NCBI RefSeq assembly: GCF_017591425.1
Contig: NW_024466512.1
Span: 19,459,501 to 19,523,500 of the forward strand
Direction of reading: 5' to 3'
From: Ochotona curzoniae
Taxonomy: Eukaryota; Chordata; Mammalia; Lagomorpha; Ochotonidae
DNA length: 64,000 nucleotides
In this document: positions 1-12,627 of the stretch, one piece after another
How the letters are laid out: every line of letters starts with the position of its first letter
How positions within the stretch are numbered: position 1 is the stretch's first letter
The notes under the pieces: model-generated
What the model was told of the DNA's origin: nothing
Seen by the model: the letters and a program-made list of their open reading frames with translations, nothing else
Databases searched by the model: none
Translations under genes and position numbers: made by a program

Positions 1-1337
1 TTGTCTTAGTAGAGATTATTCTTCCCTGTTGAAAGCTCTCGTGCTCAAATATGATGAATGCTAAATGGCTGAGGAGAATGACACATTCTAATGAATAACA
101 TAGCGTACGTTTTTTTTTCTTTCTTTTTTTTCTGCGAACCTTGGGAAGTCTTGTTCACAGGTGGTGGATAAATATTTTAATGCCTGTTTGCCATTTGGCA
201 GGCTTTGTATACGCAAAAATTGCTATAAAATCATTGCAAATGAGCTAGAGATCCTAAATTGGTTTTATAAGCTATGGGGCTCTGAAACTACATCTTCAGA
301 AGCAAATCCTGCATTAACATGCCTACAACATTTTCGGGAACAGAACCATTCTCTAACACCAACACAGAAGCAAACCCCTTTAATCTAACCTAAGTCGAAA
401 CCATGCAACAACAGTGGAATGATTTACATCAGCTGGATTTTCTTCTTCCCTACCATGACGGTGGTGAACACAGTTGGACAAAAAAGGAAGAAAGAAAGAA
501 AGAAAGAAAAAAGGATTGTGCTTGGGCAGTCATTTCTACTGGGATTAGGAAATAGAAGATGAGCAGAGAGAATGGTTTGAGTACCTGCTTCAAAATGTAA
601 CTTCCATGCATTTAATTTGAGCATGGAAAGAATTCATCTTATTTTTCATCAATAGGGACTAAATAAATGAAATCAGCTATGCTAAACATGCAATTGTGTT
701 TTACAGGAGTCCTGGATGTTGTTAAACAAAGCAGTACAGTTTTATTATGATATCCTAGAGCCTTTCAAATTTCATGCTCACAGACATCTCACATTTTTCT
801 CCCGGTGACAGTATGTTGACTATTATCTATTTGACTTTCGGATTTATATAAAATTAATAAAGCAACTGACAAAGCAATGCATTCTAATATCCATGTTTTA
901 AAAGCCGAAAATTGCTGAATGACTTGATAATTCTTTGGAAGCTGATACCCTGAGAGAAAATATTTTTAAGAAAAGATTTTACAATTATATGAATTGCTTA
1001 TTTGAGAAATGAGAAAAGACAATAGAATTATTAATATTTGTGCTGCCTTGAATCATTAAATAGGAAAATGTTTAAAATAGTACAATATTAAAAATATATA
1101 AAGACCAGGTATGGTTTCTTAAAGTTGAAATTTAATGTTAAGTTACAAGAAGCTTGCACCATGGCCAGCAGACCAGTGCTTTGCTTGCATTCCTGGCGCC
1201 CCATATGAGCACCAGTTATAGTCCTAGCTGCTCCATTTCCCATCCATGCAGAATGCACCAACAGGCTGTGAACACAGACACTCCCCTTGGGTTTTCTTGG
1301 TTTTCCAAGAACCCATGGTGCTGCCCAACCTGCTCAC
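1..1337. other. CFAP58: CFAP58 intron 5 (partial)
   Basis: AT-rich intronic DNA with no coding exon that I can recognise. It has a short AAAG/GAAA tract near 487-512 and a SINE head fragment at 1150-1275, close to the exon 5 donor. Confidence 0.75.
1150..1275 (+). repeat. C-type SINE, head fragment
   Basis: The segment reads like the 5' half of a lagomorph C SINE (GCGCCCCATATGAGCACCAGTTATAGTCC, a diverged copy of the box-B side) and is cut off before the CFAP58 exon 5 donor. Confidence 0.6.
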
Positions 1338-1532
1338 CTTCTGTTCCTTCAGCTGCTGCTCCAGCCGCTGAAGTTCCTCCTTGCTCTTCTGCACATACTG
1401 CTGAAGGGCTTTGATCTCTGTCTGCCTCGTGTCCATATCCATCTGAATCTGTTTGAGCTCCTTCTCCAGTTTCTCCTTCTTCCGAGACTCCCGAGAAGCT
1501 TCATTCTGACGTTGCTGGATTTCTTGTTGAAA
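1338..1532 (-). CDS. CFAP58: CFAP58 coding exon 5 (last exon in window)
   Basis: 195 nt encode residues 200-264, starting FQQEIQQRQNEASRES and ending RLEQQLKEQK. The acceptor is CATTAG before TTTCAA; the donor is AAG followed by GTGAGC, close to consensus. The next exon was not found between 1 and 1337, so it lies to the left of the window. Confidence 0.92.
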
Positions 1533-4500
1533 CTAATGGTTAAAGAAACGAGAGGGAAGATGAGGATGCCCCCTTGCTATAGCAGGTCTCAGTCACTCAA
1601 GCTCCCCCTCTCTCAGGCCTGCCTGGGAAATCACTTTGCAGTATCAGTTCTTTCTCTAGAGCCATCAACCTTGAGCCCCAGTATTCAATTCTGCCATGAA
1701 TATTCTGTAGTATTTTTCAGGGCCTTGACACCAAATGCCTACCCTGATGGTACCCAACAAAATCCAGAATAGATGCTATAAAACTACCTAAATATGCAGG
1801 CCCAGAAATCTAAGGACATTACACAGGGAAAAATTTCATCCAATACTCTACCAATTTTGAGCCCCTCAAAAATGTGATTGGCTACCCTAAATATAAAACT
1901 GTTTCACATCATCCTGGATATTACACTAAACAAAGTGCCTTGATGTCCAAATTCGATGAAAAGCCTTTTCTCTTATGTTGAAAAAAAGTCTTGTGTTTTT
2001 CTCCTGGAGACTGCACAGTGTTTACTATCCACTTGAAGTCTGGCTTTACATACAGCGTCCAGAAGGATTTAAACAGAAGGGTCAAAGGAGCCTCTGGATG
2101 CTCGGACCTTATTTGACACCAGCTTGAGCAGAATTGTAAGTAGGGAGTCTCCATCTTAGGAACTTCTGAGACAGATGTTGGGGAGTGACCCAAGTAAAAC
2201 TGCTCTCACATGAACCAAACTGAGAAACAAGCAGAGCAGGGGATGCTCCATTTGGGCACAAGGGGACATATTCAAGAGAACCAAATGAAAAGGGGACTGT
2301 GGAAGGACAAGGAATCCTCCAGAAGAGAATAGCCCTTGATCAAGCAGACCTGACTGATGGCTTGCTCTGCCTCTTCCTTCGATCGTTCCATTTCCTGTTG
2401 CTGTCCAGTGGTCTGAGCTAAGGACTCTCGTAACTTTACTACTTCTAACAAGAGCTGGTCTCGCTCCTTTGTCACTTCTTCTTTGAACTTCAGTAAATCT
2501 CGGATACTAAAAAGGAAGAACATGGGAGTCAGACTAAAATGGCCATCTGTCCATGGGTCCTATAGATTGTGACTAAGCTCATTTTCCCAAGTCAACAAGG
2601 AAAACTATTCAATCGCTAGAAAAAAAGAATCTTTATGTCCCAACACAGGAGCTGTTTGTAACATGTTAACTAAAAAATGAGGAATGCCAATAATATGTGA
2701 AATATAATCTTTTATTTTTAAGAATATACAGTACGTGTGTGTAAGTTTAGTGGGCATTTTTCAAAACATTAAAAATAATTCCAATTAGATAACTGGAATC
2801 CGAAATGAGAAGGCTGGAGAATCATACTTCCACGTCTCTGTATTATTCAAATATGTTAAGACTATATTGCTATTGTCAACTCTTGTAATTAACCCTATGG
2901 ATATGTCAATTCAATACATTATTTTTTAACATTTCCATTGCAGGGCTATGAGCATTGCCATAAAGTCTAAAAAGAAGCATAAATGTAAGCAAATAATGCA
3001 CTTTTTTATGCATTCACCCAAGGAGATTAGCTTTTCCCAAAGGGATGAAACCCAAATAAAATGTTTGCAAGAACAAAATCTTGAAAGTTATTCATGATAT
3101 CAGTTTTTAGAGAGTACATGATAATATTGATCTATTTGATTTGTAAGGCAGTTATCTCTGCATTTCAAAAAAATTATTCCACTTGATTTGGCATGACACT
3201 CTGCAGAATGTGTGCCTTCAGAGGGGAAGTGCTGGTTGACTACAACCTCAGTGGCCAAAAGAATCTGGAGTGAGTTAGCTCACAGAGGTGACACCGTCAA
3301 GAATGTACCCTCTGAACTCACAGCTAAAAGTCATCAAATGACCAGTCAGAACAGGAGGTCAGAGTTGTGGTATAGCTAGTTAATGTCATCATTTGCAGCT
3401 CTGGCATCCCATATGAGCACTGGTTCAAGTACCAACTGCTTCACTTCCAATCCACTTCCTTGCTAATGCACCTGGGAAAGCAGCAGAAGCTAACCAAAGT
3501 GTTAGGGGCTCTGGCACCCACATGAAGACTACAATGGAGTTCCAGGCTCCTGACTTTGACCCAGCCCAGTGTGGCCACTGTGGTCATTTGGGGAATGAAA
3601 AGGTGGATAGAAGATCATTCTGTGTCTTTCCAGATCTTTCTGGAAATTTGACAATATTTATTTACCAGTACCTTTGATATAATATAGATGTTCAATAAGG
3701 AACCCTCACACCTTCCCTGAACTCTTTTTCTCCAGCAAAAAAACATTAAATCCCAAGGTTATTAGGAAGAGGGACATCTGAACATACTATCTTAGATACA
3801 ATTCAGGCTAAACAGTCCCTATAGTCCTGTTCCAATTCGCACACACACACGCACAAAATCCTCCTGCTTGAATCCATTCCCTTGTATTGCTCTGAAGTAC
3901 CAGTTCTGAATATGCCTGACTTTGGCGAGAAGACAGGAGCCATCATCATCGGGATCTCATTCTTGTTTGTTTTTTCTATTCTTTCCTTGATACCTATGCT
4001 TAGAGATAATTACCAATGCAGGGCCAATTGATAGGGAAGGCATAAGAAACCCAGAGGGTCCTGACATTTGAATGAAGCTGCTCAAGAAAATATACGTTCA
4101 CTCCTGACTCATTAACTAATTGATGTTTTGCATGTTCTACCATGGAAATACTGTATTCATTCAGGGAGTTCACAGCCCAGTGAGTAGAGAAACACATTAA
4201 TAAATAGTTGTGATATAGCACACTCTCTGCCACACTGGAAATATATGTTGGGTCCTATGGAAACAGAGAACACATTGATCTTTGGGGGGGGGGAAGAGGG
4301 AAGTCAGATATACAAAGAAGAAGAGAGATAGAGAGAAAAAGGTCTTACACCCACTGATTCACTCCCCAAGTGGCCGCAATGGCTGGAGCTGAGCTGATCC
4401 GAAGCCAGGGTTTCCCCTGCTGGTAGTGTCCCAAGGCTTTGGGCCATCCTCAACTGCTTCCCCAGTTCACAAGCAGAGAGCTAGATGGAAAACGGGGACT

Positions 4501-7500
4501 GCTGGGATACAAACCAGCACCCATATGGAATCCTGGCATATGCAAGGCAAGGACTTGAGCTGATAGGCTATCATGCCAGGCCAGAACACATTGATTCTTT
4601 CAGCCTAGCCACTTGGGTCTGGGAGTGAAGAGGGGGTTGGGATAGAGATGCTGATGGTGGTTGGCTAAGATGGTGTTTGCAGATCTGGCGCAGTAGCCTA
4701 ATGGTCAAAATCCTCACCTTGCATGCACCAGGATCCCATGTGGACACCAATTCTAATCCCAGCAGACCCGCTTCCCACCCAGCTCCCTGCTTGTGGCCTG
4801 GGAAAGCAATTGAGGACGGCCCAAAGCCTTGGGACCTTGCACCCATGTGGCAAACCCAGAAGTTCCTGGCTCCTGGCTTCAAATTGGCTCAGCTCTGGCC
4901 ATTGTGGTCACTTGGGGAGTGAATCAGTGGATGGAAGATCTTCCTCTTTGTCTCTCCTCCTCTCTGTATATCTGACTTGCCAATAAAAATAAATAAAATC
5001 TTGAGAGATGATTGCATGGATCTTGAAGAATGAATAGGAGTTTACCATGAGCAGAATGAAAGAAAATATGTTCCCCACATGAGACGCAGAGTGTACCAGG
5101 GAAGAGAGGCATAAGCAACATGGTATGACCGAGCATGAGGTTAGAAGGGCTGGCTCCAGCAGACCTATGAGGGTCTCTGCACAGCGTTCCCCAGGAGCTA
5201 GGTTATACCCTTTGGGTCTGGTGGCTATCATGCTGGGGATGCATGTGCATCTCAGAAGCATGAATCTGGGAGCAGTGGTGAAATAAAGATGGGAAGATAT
5301 TCCTGCAGACAGGGAGATCAGCAGGAGATTACAAGTTTGAGATAATTGCATCCCATGTCAGAATGCCCAAATTTGAATTCCTGCCTCCTTCTAATGCTTA
5401 CCCTAGGAGACAACAGGCTCAAAGGAGTCCTGCCATCCATGCTGGAAACCTGGATTGAGTTCCTGACTCTTGGCATCAGCCTGGTCCAACCTGGCTGCTG
5501 CAGGCTTTGAGGCCGTGAACTAGCAATCAAAATCAATCTCTCTTCCTTTCTTTCTCTCTCAAGTCAATAAAATAAATAAAAATTGGAAAACAAAAAACCT
5601 CTGGGAAGACAACAAAAAAGAACTGGATTTTGGTTGTTGTTATTTTTAATAAATCAAGTAGGTTTTGTTTCCATTGACGCATAATAATTATCTTGTATCA
5701 CTAAGGATCTTCAAGGAAACAATAGCAAGCTCCAGGCTGTCAGCCGAAGGTTTCTGTAAGAATAAGCTCAACCTAGATCAAGAAGGCTGTGACCTACTTG
5801 CTATCCTGGTCCAGTGTCAGTCCAGACCCTTGCTCGACTAGCTTGGTCATGTTCACTATTTCCTCTTTCAGAGCAAGAATTGTCTCCTCCGCCTTCTGCT
5901 CCTTATCATAGGCTGAGTCCACCATCTTCCAGGCCTTTTCAACTTCCTGGATGGACCATGAGATATCAATGAGAAAACCAAACTGGGTTCCAGGCACAAG
6001 ATAAACTAGCAAATAGAGTAACACTGTTGACCAAAGTATAGTTGTCATTTTTAGACAAAGACTGCTCCATGTTACATGTTGCACATTGTACACAAATTTG
6101 TACTTACTTATAGCCCAAGAAGAACCAATCACTGCTAAAGAAGGGGAGGGGCAAGGCACATGTTTTCCTGTGTGGGTGAAATCACTACAAGACACATTAC
6201 AGGGCTGTTTTAGCTAAGGGGATTATTTACACATAGATGTTGGCAAGGCTGCAAAATTAAAAATGAAATTTGGCCTGCTTTCCCAATTCAAATATCTATC
6301 CCTTTCCCTCACCAAAAAAAAAAAAAAAACTTTTATCACATGAATGCCCATAGATCCAAATGATAAAATGATACATTGGATTGAGCCTCTCAATGTATGT
6401 AAATATGTAGATATGTGTGTGAAAATATGTAGATTCACGTATAAAATGTAGCTTTACATATACAAAGGCCCAAGTGAGATCCTGGATGGCAATTTGTTTC
6501 TTAGAACAGCCCAAAGTGATGCTACTCTTCCTGTGACAAAACTGTACACAAAAGCATTAGGAATTTCAATTTTTAGAAACCTAAATCTAGAGTTTCTAAT
6601 CTCAAACGCTTCTAGGGGCAAAACAAAACCCAAGGCAAGGAAGGGACGCAAGGATTCAGGCAGCCTTGGTTTCCTTTAGCTATGAAAAGCACTGTGGAAA
6701 ATTAACACAGGAACTTGAAAGCGAATTACAGCCTTTGGAGGAGAGGAGTAAAGGGCAGGGTGTTGGAAACAGCCTTGAATTTTATCTAGCCACTTAACTT
6801 TCTTGCAAAATTTTGTCAAGTGGAATGTGAGCCTTTTACACAGACAAGAATCTGCCAGCCTTAGGTGAAACTAGTCTACTTTCATGTTGTCAAGAAATGA
6901 GTGAATGAGAATATTTAATTTAAATTAATAAATTCATGCTCGCTATTAAACTGGAGAAAGATCTCTTGAGTAACCACAGCGCATAATTCAGTGACTCTAA
7001 ACAAAATGTCAGTTTCTGGGATATGTTCTTACAGAGCAACCCTTTTTGGGCAAAGCAAATATATTCAAATGATATATTCAAACAATATTCAAATGGTTCT
7101 GTTAAATTTAATCCAAATCAGCTTTACCAAATACATTATAATCAATTCATGACTGCTCTTTTCATTATAAACATAAAATAAAAATTGATTTTTCCCATCA
7201 TAAAAATAAGTAAAAACCTGTTTACATTAGTTTTTCAGTAAAGAAATGAAGAAAGTGACATTAGAGGGGAAAAATAATACACAAAAATCAGGTAAGTTTT
7301 ATCCTGTATAAATTAATTTGAATTGGATGACATCTAGTTGCATAATATCAAGAGAATTGTCTCAGATTTTTATAAATTACTTCTTAAAAACTAAGATTTT
7401 GTACATGAATATGTCTCAATATCTCATTATGCTAAGATCAACAAGGAACATTTCGATTTTACATTCAAAATAATGTAAAACAATTAAGGATGAAAAATTA

Positions 7501-10500
7501 CAGCAGAAAATAAAGCCAAACTTTGTCAGTATCCGCTCCCAGACTAAATCCCTGATCTCCTATTAAGAGGAACTGGGTGGATTAAAGGGGAATTAAATGG
7601 ATACAAACCAAAGAGTCAAGAAAATTACATTTGAAATTCTCAAGGTGGTCTCTCTCCCAGAAAGAGGGAGTACAGAAATGTGAAAACATCTTCAGCAATC
7701 TATCATCTTGAGATATTCCATTGCTCTTCTTGCATTAAACAGGTATTGAGGTTTCTAATACTGCATTTACTCAATTCTAAGTCTTGTTGCTAATCCGTTA
7801 CTCCCCCAGAAACCAAGCCAGCAAGGCCCTGCATTATTTTCTGCCTGGTGAAATTCACCCATGTTAATTATTTTCCTTGAAGAAGAACATTATTCCTTAG
7901 GCCTAATGAATGTTTAAATCATGTAAATTTTTACCACCAGCCTGGAGCTGGCAAGGTTTACGCACAGGCACAAGCCCTCCTCACCACTGACCTTCTTCAA
8001 GTACGCAATGGTGGTCTGATCGTCCTGCGAGACCTTCAGGGCAGTGGCGACCTTCGCGGAATTAACCACGATCTCTGCATTGAGCTCTCTGCACTTGGCC
8101 ATCAAACGCTTCTCATTGTCATAGGACTTTTTCAGGACAGCATGCAGTTTCTCATATTCAATCCTAAATTTGTCCAGACTTTTATCTCCTGAGAGTTCAC
8201 CAAGAACCGTCTGGAAATCTCTTTCAATTTCCTCAAAGGCAGTCTCTTCCAGCACTAGCTTTTCACCCTTCTCCTGCACAAAAGAGCACGGATGGAAATC
8301 AGCATTGCAGCATTTACACGTGGCTACTGAGCAAACATCACCCCTGAAGGAAAGACCATGCATATGTGTAAAATAAAAGGCATTAACAAGCAGAAAAACT
8401 AAGATTACATGACAGGAAGAGTGGCTATTCATCCTCTGATTGATCTATACATCGATGGGTGAGATGGGGTTGCGTGTGCATTTTTGTGCTTATGTGAGAA
8501 GTTTCAAAACATTCTTGGAGGAGGTAGGAGAGGACTGAACCCCTACATCTACAAAAATGCATTATGGGGAAAAAAAAGAAGTACAATAAAATAAAATCTT
8601 AAAAATTCTAAAAAAAACTTCCATGGAATTGTGTATTATAAAAAAAGCTACACTTGGATTTCATAAATTTTGTACCAAAATGATTTTCACTTTTAATTCC
8701 AATTTCCATGAACTTTTGCAAGTATCCTAATACGTGTGTATAAATACACACACTAAATATATATACATACATTATCTACACTTACATATACATTGGGATC
8801 TACTGATACGTAATATATGCATTAAGATAATATTTCCTATTCTGAAATGTAGGATGAGATTAAATTGGCCAAGCAGCTGGCAAAAAGTCAACTCTCAGTG
8901 AATTAGTGTAGCTGTTAAATTATTCCAAACCCTGATCAGTTTGCATTGGGTCCTGCTTAACATTGCTCAGGACTGCCAAGGGGTGTCGTGGCATGTTGAG
9001 ATCAGATGTCCAGAGACCTTGGCATAAACATTATTAAATCGCATAATGAAAGCAATCTGAAATACGGACTACACTCTTAAATAGAAACTCCATTGCTATC
9101 TGTAAAAAAAAAAAAAAAAACCCTAGGGAAGTGGGCATTTAGCACATTGGCATACCTGGACTCAGTTCCTGACTCCTCAACTTCCTCTCAACTACAGCAG
9201 GACCAGAGGTAGGGAAATGGGAGGATGGGGGATGGGCAGTAAGGACAGCTCAAATAACTGGACTCCTGCCATCCATGTGGGAGAACGGAATTGAGCCTCT
9301 CAGTCTTGGCTTTGGTCTTGGCCCAGCCCAGCAGCTGAGGACGTGTGCAGGGATATACTAGATCTCTTAGTCTCCCACTGTTATAAGTTGAACCGTGTTC
9401 CTCAGAAAACGATGCTAAAGTCCCAACACTCACACCTGTGGGAGGGTTCTTGTTTAGAAACATAGTAATTATGTATAATAAGTTAAGGTGAGATCACACT
9501 GCAGCAGCCCTCACACAGTGTCCCTGGGCAAAGGAGAAATCTGGGCCCAGACAGGAACACGGAGACAGAGATTGGACTAACGTCACTGTAATCCAAGAAA
9601 AGCTAAGGATTGCCAACCATTATCAGAAGCTAGGAAAAGGCAAGAAAAGACAATAAAGGGACAAGAAAGACGCATAACCCTGCCAACACCTTGATTTTGG
9701 ACTTGCAGCCTCCAAAACTTGGAAGCAAGAAATTTCTGCTGGTTTAAGTTACCCCATTTATGGTGTTTTGTCATGGATGCTCCAGTTGTCCTGGAACTGA
9801 GTCCAGGTACTCCAATGTGCTAAGTAGACCTACTGCTTATTAAATATGCACAAAAATAAAAATAGCTATAATTAGTAAAGATACTTAGTAACTCAGAAAT
9901 TATATACTAAAATCCACCATATGAAAATTCTGTGGTAAAGCCTGTAGGAGATATCAGGGGAGAAAAAAAAAAACAGTTTGGGGGCCAGTGTTGTGGCACA
10001 GAGTGTTAAGCCACACCTGTAAAACAAAAATCCCATCTAGAGAGTGCCAGTTAGAGTCTCAGATACTCTGGTTCCAGTCTAACTTCCTGCTAATGTTCCT
10101 GGGATATAGCAGAAGATGTTCCAAGTACTTGCGTCCTTATCACCAGTGTGGGAGACTCAGATGGAATTCTTGGCTTTAGGCTTTGTGGCTTTGGTCTGGC
10201 TCAGACCTGAAATATCTCTCCTGTCTGTTTCTCCAAGCAAGCATCCAACTGAACAACAGTATAAGAGCTATGACAGAGGAAAGACAGGAGAAGACTGGCT
10301 AGCAGGTTAGGAATTGACTGGAGGCATTGAATGACCTAGAGTACATTATTCTGAAGGCCATAGAGAACCCCTCAGACTTTAGAATGAAGGACTGCTAAAA
10401 ATGCTTTGATATCCTACACTACAAAGGGATTTACTATCATTATCCTATTGCTAATCTAAGAAACGAAAATGAGACCATTTCTAATCTCAATCATAATAAT

Positions 10501-12627
10501 TTTAAAAATCCAATTTACTCTTAAGACTTTGGGTAAGTAGTCTGATATACCTGCAGTTTTGACAATTCTGTCTTGCCCAAGATGAAGAATGTCTACATAT
10601 TTTTGGTTTTCATAAACACTTGCATTGTTAATTAAATCTCAAAAGATGACATGCAATCAAAACAGTCTTTGAAGACGAGTGTGGTGTCATGAGCATATCT
10701 ATTTCATTTTGTGTAATGACTTCAGTGCGGATATTAAACCCAGTAGAGGTTTTCTTCCTGAATAAAAGCAGATTGTTGCAAAGCCCACAATGTAGCAATT
10801 TCACAAAGAAAGAGAAACTCATATTAAGGAAATATGGTTATGCCAGTTGCTCTGTTCTTCCCCCTTGTTGATGCTAAACATGAGCACACAAAAAAAATTT
10901 ATCACAAAAATGTTCTCTGTTCCATCTCTGCAACTGGCATTAATGTCAACACTTGATCAGCAGCCTAATGATTTGTTTGTAAACTGTGTTTTCCCTGTAC
11001 ACCTGGTGCTTAGCACAGGAATGAAAAAATATCAAAGAAAGGAAAGTTCCAAAGCACTTAGATGAGCAAAATAAATTTGTTCACAGTGTCATTAAAAACA
11101 TACCAATATTAAAAGCAAAGCAAAACTAAGATCTCGGCTGTGACCAATAAACTGTTTGGTATCTACACTGTTAGAGCAATAATGGTACCTATTCTGCAAG
11201 CATGGATTTACTATGAAGTAACCAAAGGGGACCTGAAACGCTCCTTCCTTTATTCATTACCTATCCATCGGTTAGTATTTGCCAGGCACGTGAAAGACTA
11301 TAGAATGTAATGAGGCCAGAGTGGAAAAACAGACTCATGCAAGGAGAGATAGGGGAAAATTGACCGAGGTCAAATGAGAAGAAAAAGAGAAGAGAGAAGA
11401 AAGAATGAAAGGCAATGGAAGCTGAAGATCACTAGTTCATATTACTGGTGTCTGGGGCTTATGTATGACAGCCAGGGCATGCTGCAAGGCAGAAGAGGCC
11501 ACCGGAAAACAGGGCTAGCTGAATAAGGTATTGGCACAAGCAATGTGACCACAGCCACACACATCAGTCGGTCAGGGCCCAGAAGACAAGTAGTAGACAG
11601 GCTTGAGACTTAGGATAAGAAAGGGACTATGGCGTTTATAAAGAGAGTCTGAAAATACAACAGATGGAATAAGGCGGGAACGCGGAGGGTGACGAGAAAA
11701 TAAGAGCCGGGGAAGGACCATGCCAAGGGAAGGAGGGATGAGGCTTGGTTTGAGTGTGAAACCTACTCTCCCGTCCAGGGCCTCCGCCCGGGAGAGCCAT
11801 CCTCGCCTTAAGCTCTGCTAGCCAGGCGTTAAAGCCTTCACCATGTTTAATAAGAACCTCTGTGTTTTTGTTTTGAATCAGGCTCCCACACCGTGTCACC
11901 CGTCCTGGCTGTGGACTGAGCATCGTGGGTGATGGAGGGGAGGAGGAGGGTCGCAGCGCGTGTGGACTGTGTCTGGCAAGAGATGAGGACTTGAGGCTGT
12001 AGAGATTATAAATGAAGGACCTAATGGACAGGCCATACAAGGGTTCTAGAAACGACCTCTCATCTGTGAGGGGGAGGGTGTACTAATACGGGGCAGGAAA
12101 CAGAGGCCGCCGGACGTTAACACGGGGGGTCAGTGACAACACAGGGCAGCAGTGAGGGGCTCGAGGGTCTTACCGGAGCTGTGGGACAGCAGGTGATCAT
12201 AAGATGGAAATGAGGATGGGACAAGTCGACTAGAGAATAGCAGAGACAGGGGTACCTGAGAGCCTTCTCCAATGGCTCGCCCAGTCAGGGAAGACATCGT
12301 CAATATTTCTGTGTGTATCTCTCTGTGGACCACTTTCTCCCTCCAACTCGAGGAGTGGGGGCAGGTCACGCCGGGGTCTGTGACCAAAGAACTCCCTACT
12401 GCCTCAGACACAGCACCAGTGTAACAGTGGCCGCGGAGTGTGCCCACGCAACCGAAGGAAGGACAGGTGGTAACAGGGCCAGGACCAACGGAGAAAGACG
12501 GGCGAAGCAGATAGAGGTCGCCGGGGGAAGAATCAGAATCAGTGTGACAGGAATGAGTCACAGTAGGAGAGGGACAACGGGCCGAGCGAGAAACGACAGT
12601 AGGGCTCTGACTCCTGACCTCGGCCAT
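1338..12627 (-). CDS. CFAP58: CFAP58 (CCDC147), 5' part, five coding exons, 3' part beyond window
   Basis: Cilia- and flagella-associated protein 58 is a long coiled-coil protein of the sperm flagellum; human loss causes multiple morphological abnormalities of the flagella (family knowledge). Five minus-strand segments join in frame by GT-AG splicing: 12619-12627, 7992-8273, 5798-5946, 2350-2506 and 1338-1532. They give 792 nt, or 264 codons without a stop, against about 872 residues in human. The translation is heptad-rich throughout and has recognisable CFAP58 segments such as RFKEE-like KFKEEVTKERDQLL, CRELNAEIVVNSAKVATAL and QQYVQKSKEEL. I see no signal peptide or membrane segment. The gene runs leftward out of the window, so the remaining C-terminal two thirds are absent here rather than broken. 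The promoter is a CpG island with a ciliary-type RFX X-box. Identity is very likely; exon 1 is the least certain part because it codes for only three residues. Confidence 0.93.
1533..2349. other. CFAP58: CFAP58 intron 4
   Basis: 817-bp intron between exons 4 and 5. It is bounded by a GTCTGC donor and a TTAG acceptor on the minus strand. I see no recognisable repeat or gene inside. Confidence 0.8.
2350..2506 (-). CDS. CFAP58: CFAP58 coding exon 4
   Basis: 157 nt complete codon 147 and encode residues 148-199, reading IRDLLKFKEEVTKERDQ through EEAEQAISQ. The acceptor is CTTCCTTTTTAG; the donor is CAG followed by GTCTGC, which lacks the usual purine at +3. The sequence is strongly heptad-like and intact. 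Confidence 0.92.
3372..3640 (+). repeat. C-type SINE, old copy
   Basis: It contains CATCCCATATGAGCACTGG, a GGGAAAGCAG core and the GGCCACTGTGG...TTGGGG end of the tRNA-derived lagomorph SINE, diverged and without a clear tail. Confidence 0.7.
4283..4582 (-). repeat. C-type SINE, minus orientation
   Basis: Reverse-complement order is clear: GATTCACTCCCCAAGTGGCC, then a TTTGGGCCATCC core, then the head complement TAGGCTATCATGCCAGGCC. The G9 run at the left edge replaces the usual T-rich tail. Confidence 0.85.
4681..5006 (+). repeat. C-type SINE, full length, pika-like tail
   Basis: Near full length, from GCGCAGTAGCCTAATGG through GGCCTGGGAAAGCAATTGAG to a tail CCAATAAAAATAAATAAAATC. This is the youngest-looking subfamily in the window. 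Confidence 0.88.
5400..5585 (+). repeat. C-type SINE, 5'-truncated
   Basis: Only the 3' half is present, ending with a pyrimidine-rich CTCTCTTCC tract and AATAAAATAAATAAAAATT tail. Confidence 0.6.
5798..5946 (-). CDS. CFAP58: CFAP58 coding exon 3
   Basis: 149 nt encode residues 98-146 plus two bases of codon 147, starting EVEKAWKMVDSAYDKEQ and ending before a split Asn codon. The acceptor follows GGTCCATCCAG; the donor is GTAGGT. The two leftover bases AA join the first T of exon 4 to make AAT (Asn), matching the Asn-Ile-Arg-Asp of orthologues. Reading through instead gives a stop in the intron, which supports the splice. Confidence 0.92.
5947..7991. other. CFAP58: CFAP58 intron 2
   Basis: 2-kb intron, AT-rich, with an A17-type run near 6313-6330. 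About 6700-7700 holds only AT-rich sequence with short ATTCAAA repeats near 7063-7095. No exon was recognised. Confidence 0.75.
7992..8273 (-). CDS. CFAP58: CFAP58 coding exon 2
   Basis: 282 nt encode residues 4-97, beginning EKGEKLVLEE and ending TTIAYLKK. The acceptor is TTTTGTGCAG before GAG; the donor is AAG followed by GTCAGT. The exon is phase 0 at both ends. It contains the conserved stretch with GDKSLDKFRIEYEKLHAVL and KRLMAKCRELNAEI, and no frameshift. Confidence 0.93.
9125..9340 (+). repeat. C-type SINE, old diverged copy
   Basis: It follows an A18 run. Fragments such as CATCCATGTGGGAGA and TTGGCCCAGCCCAGCAG are SINE-like, but the 5' part is hard to align by eye. Confidence 0.5.
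9985..10240 (+). repeat. C-type SINE, old copy with rabbit-like head
   Basis: The head GGCCAGTGTTGTGGCACAGAG is of the general lagomorph type (GGCCGGCGCTGTGGCGCAG), unlike the pika-type heads elsewhere, suggesting an insertion that predates the youngest subfamily. Confidence 0.7.
12619..12627 (-). CDS. CFAP58: CFAP58 coding exon 1 (Met-Ala-Glu)
   Basis: The exon codes ATG GCC GAG and is followed by a donor-like GTCAGG. CFAP58 orthologues start Met-Ala-Glu followed by Glu-Lys-Gly, and exon 2 begins exactly with Glu-Lys-Gly, so the join is consistent. The start codon lies in a CAAGATGGCCG context, which is both a good Kozak context and a YY1-type site. The 5'UTR extends rightward into the CpG island; its transcription start cannot be fixed by reading. 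The tiny coding content and the weak donor keep confidence moderate. Confidence 0.72.

Larger units (their letters stand above)
2507..5797. other. CFAP58: CFAP58 intron 3
   Basis: 3.3-kb intron. About 2580-3330 is AT-rich with nothing recognised. SINE copies lie at 3372-3640 (plus), 4283-4582 (minus), 4681-5006 (plus) and 5400-5585 (plus). A G run at 4284-4292 marks the edge of the minus-strand copy. Confidence 0.75.
8274..12618. other. CFAP58: CFAP58 intron 1
   Basis: 4.3-kb intron. It has AT-rich sequence with a TATA/CATA-rich patch at about 8740-8790, old plus-strand SINE copies at 9125-9340 and 9985-10240, and AT-rich unannotated sequence from about 10300 to 11600. It becomes GC-richer from about 11650 toward the CpG island. 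No coding exon was recognised. Confidence 0.75.

Noticed and set aside
4680..4990. Recurrent 60-100-codon frames with Pro-Ala-Pro-Cys-Leu-Trp-Pro-Gly-Lys
   Set aside because: The same peptide recurs at every C-type SINE in either orientation; it is repeat translation.
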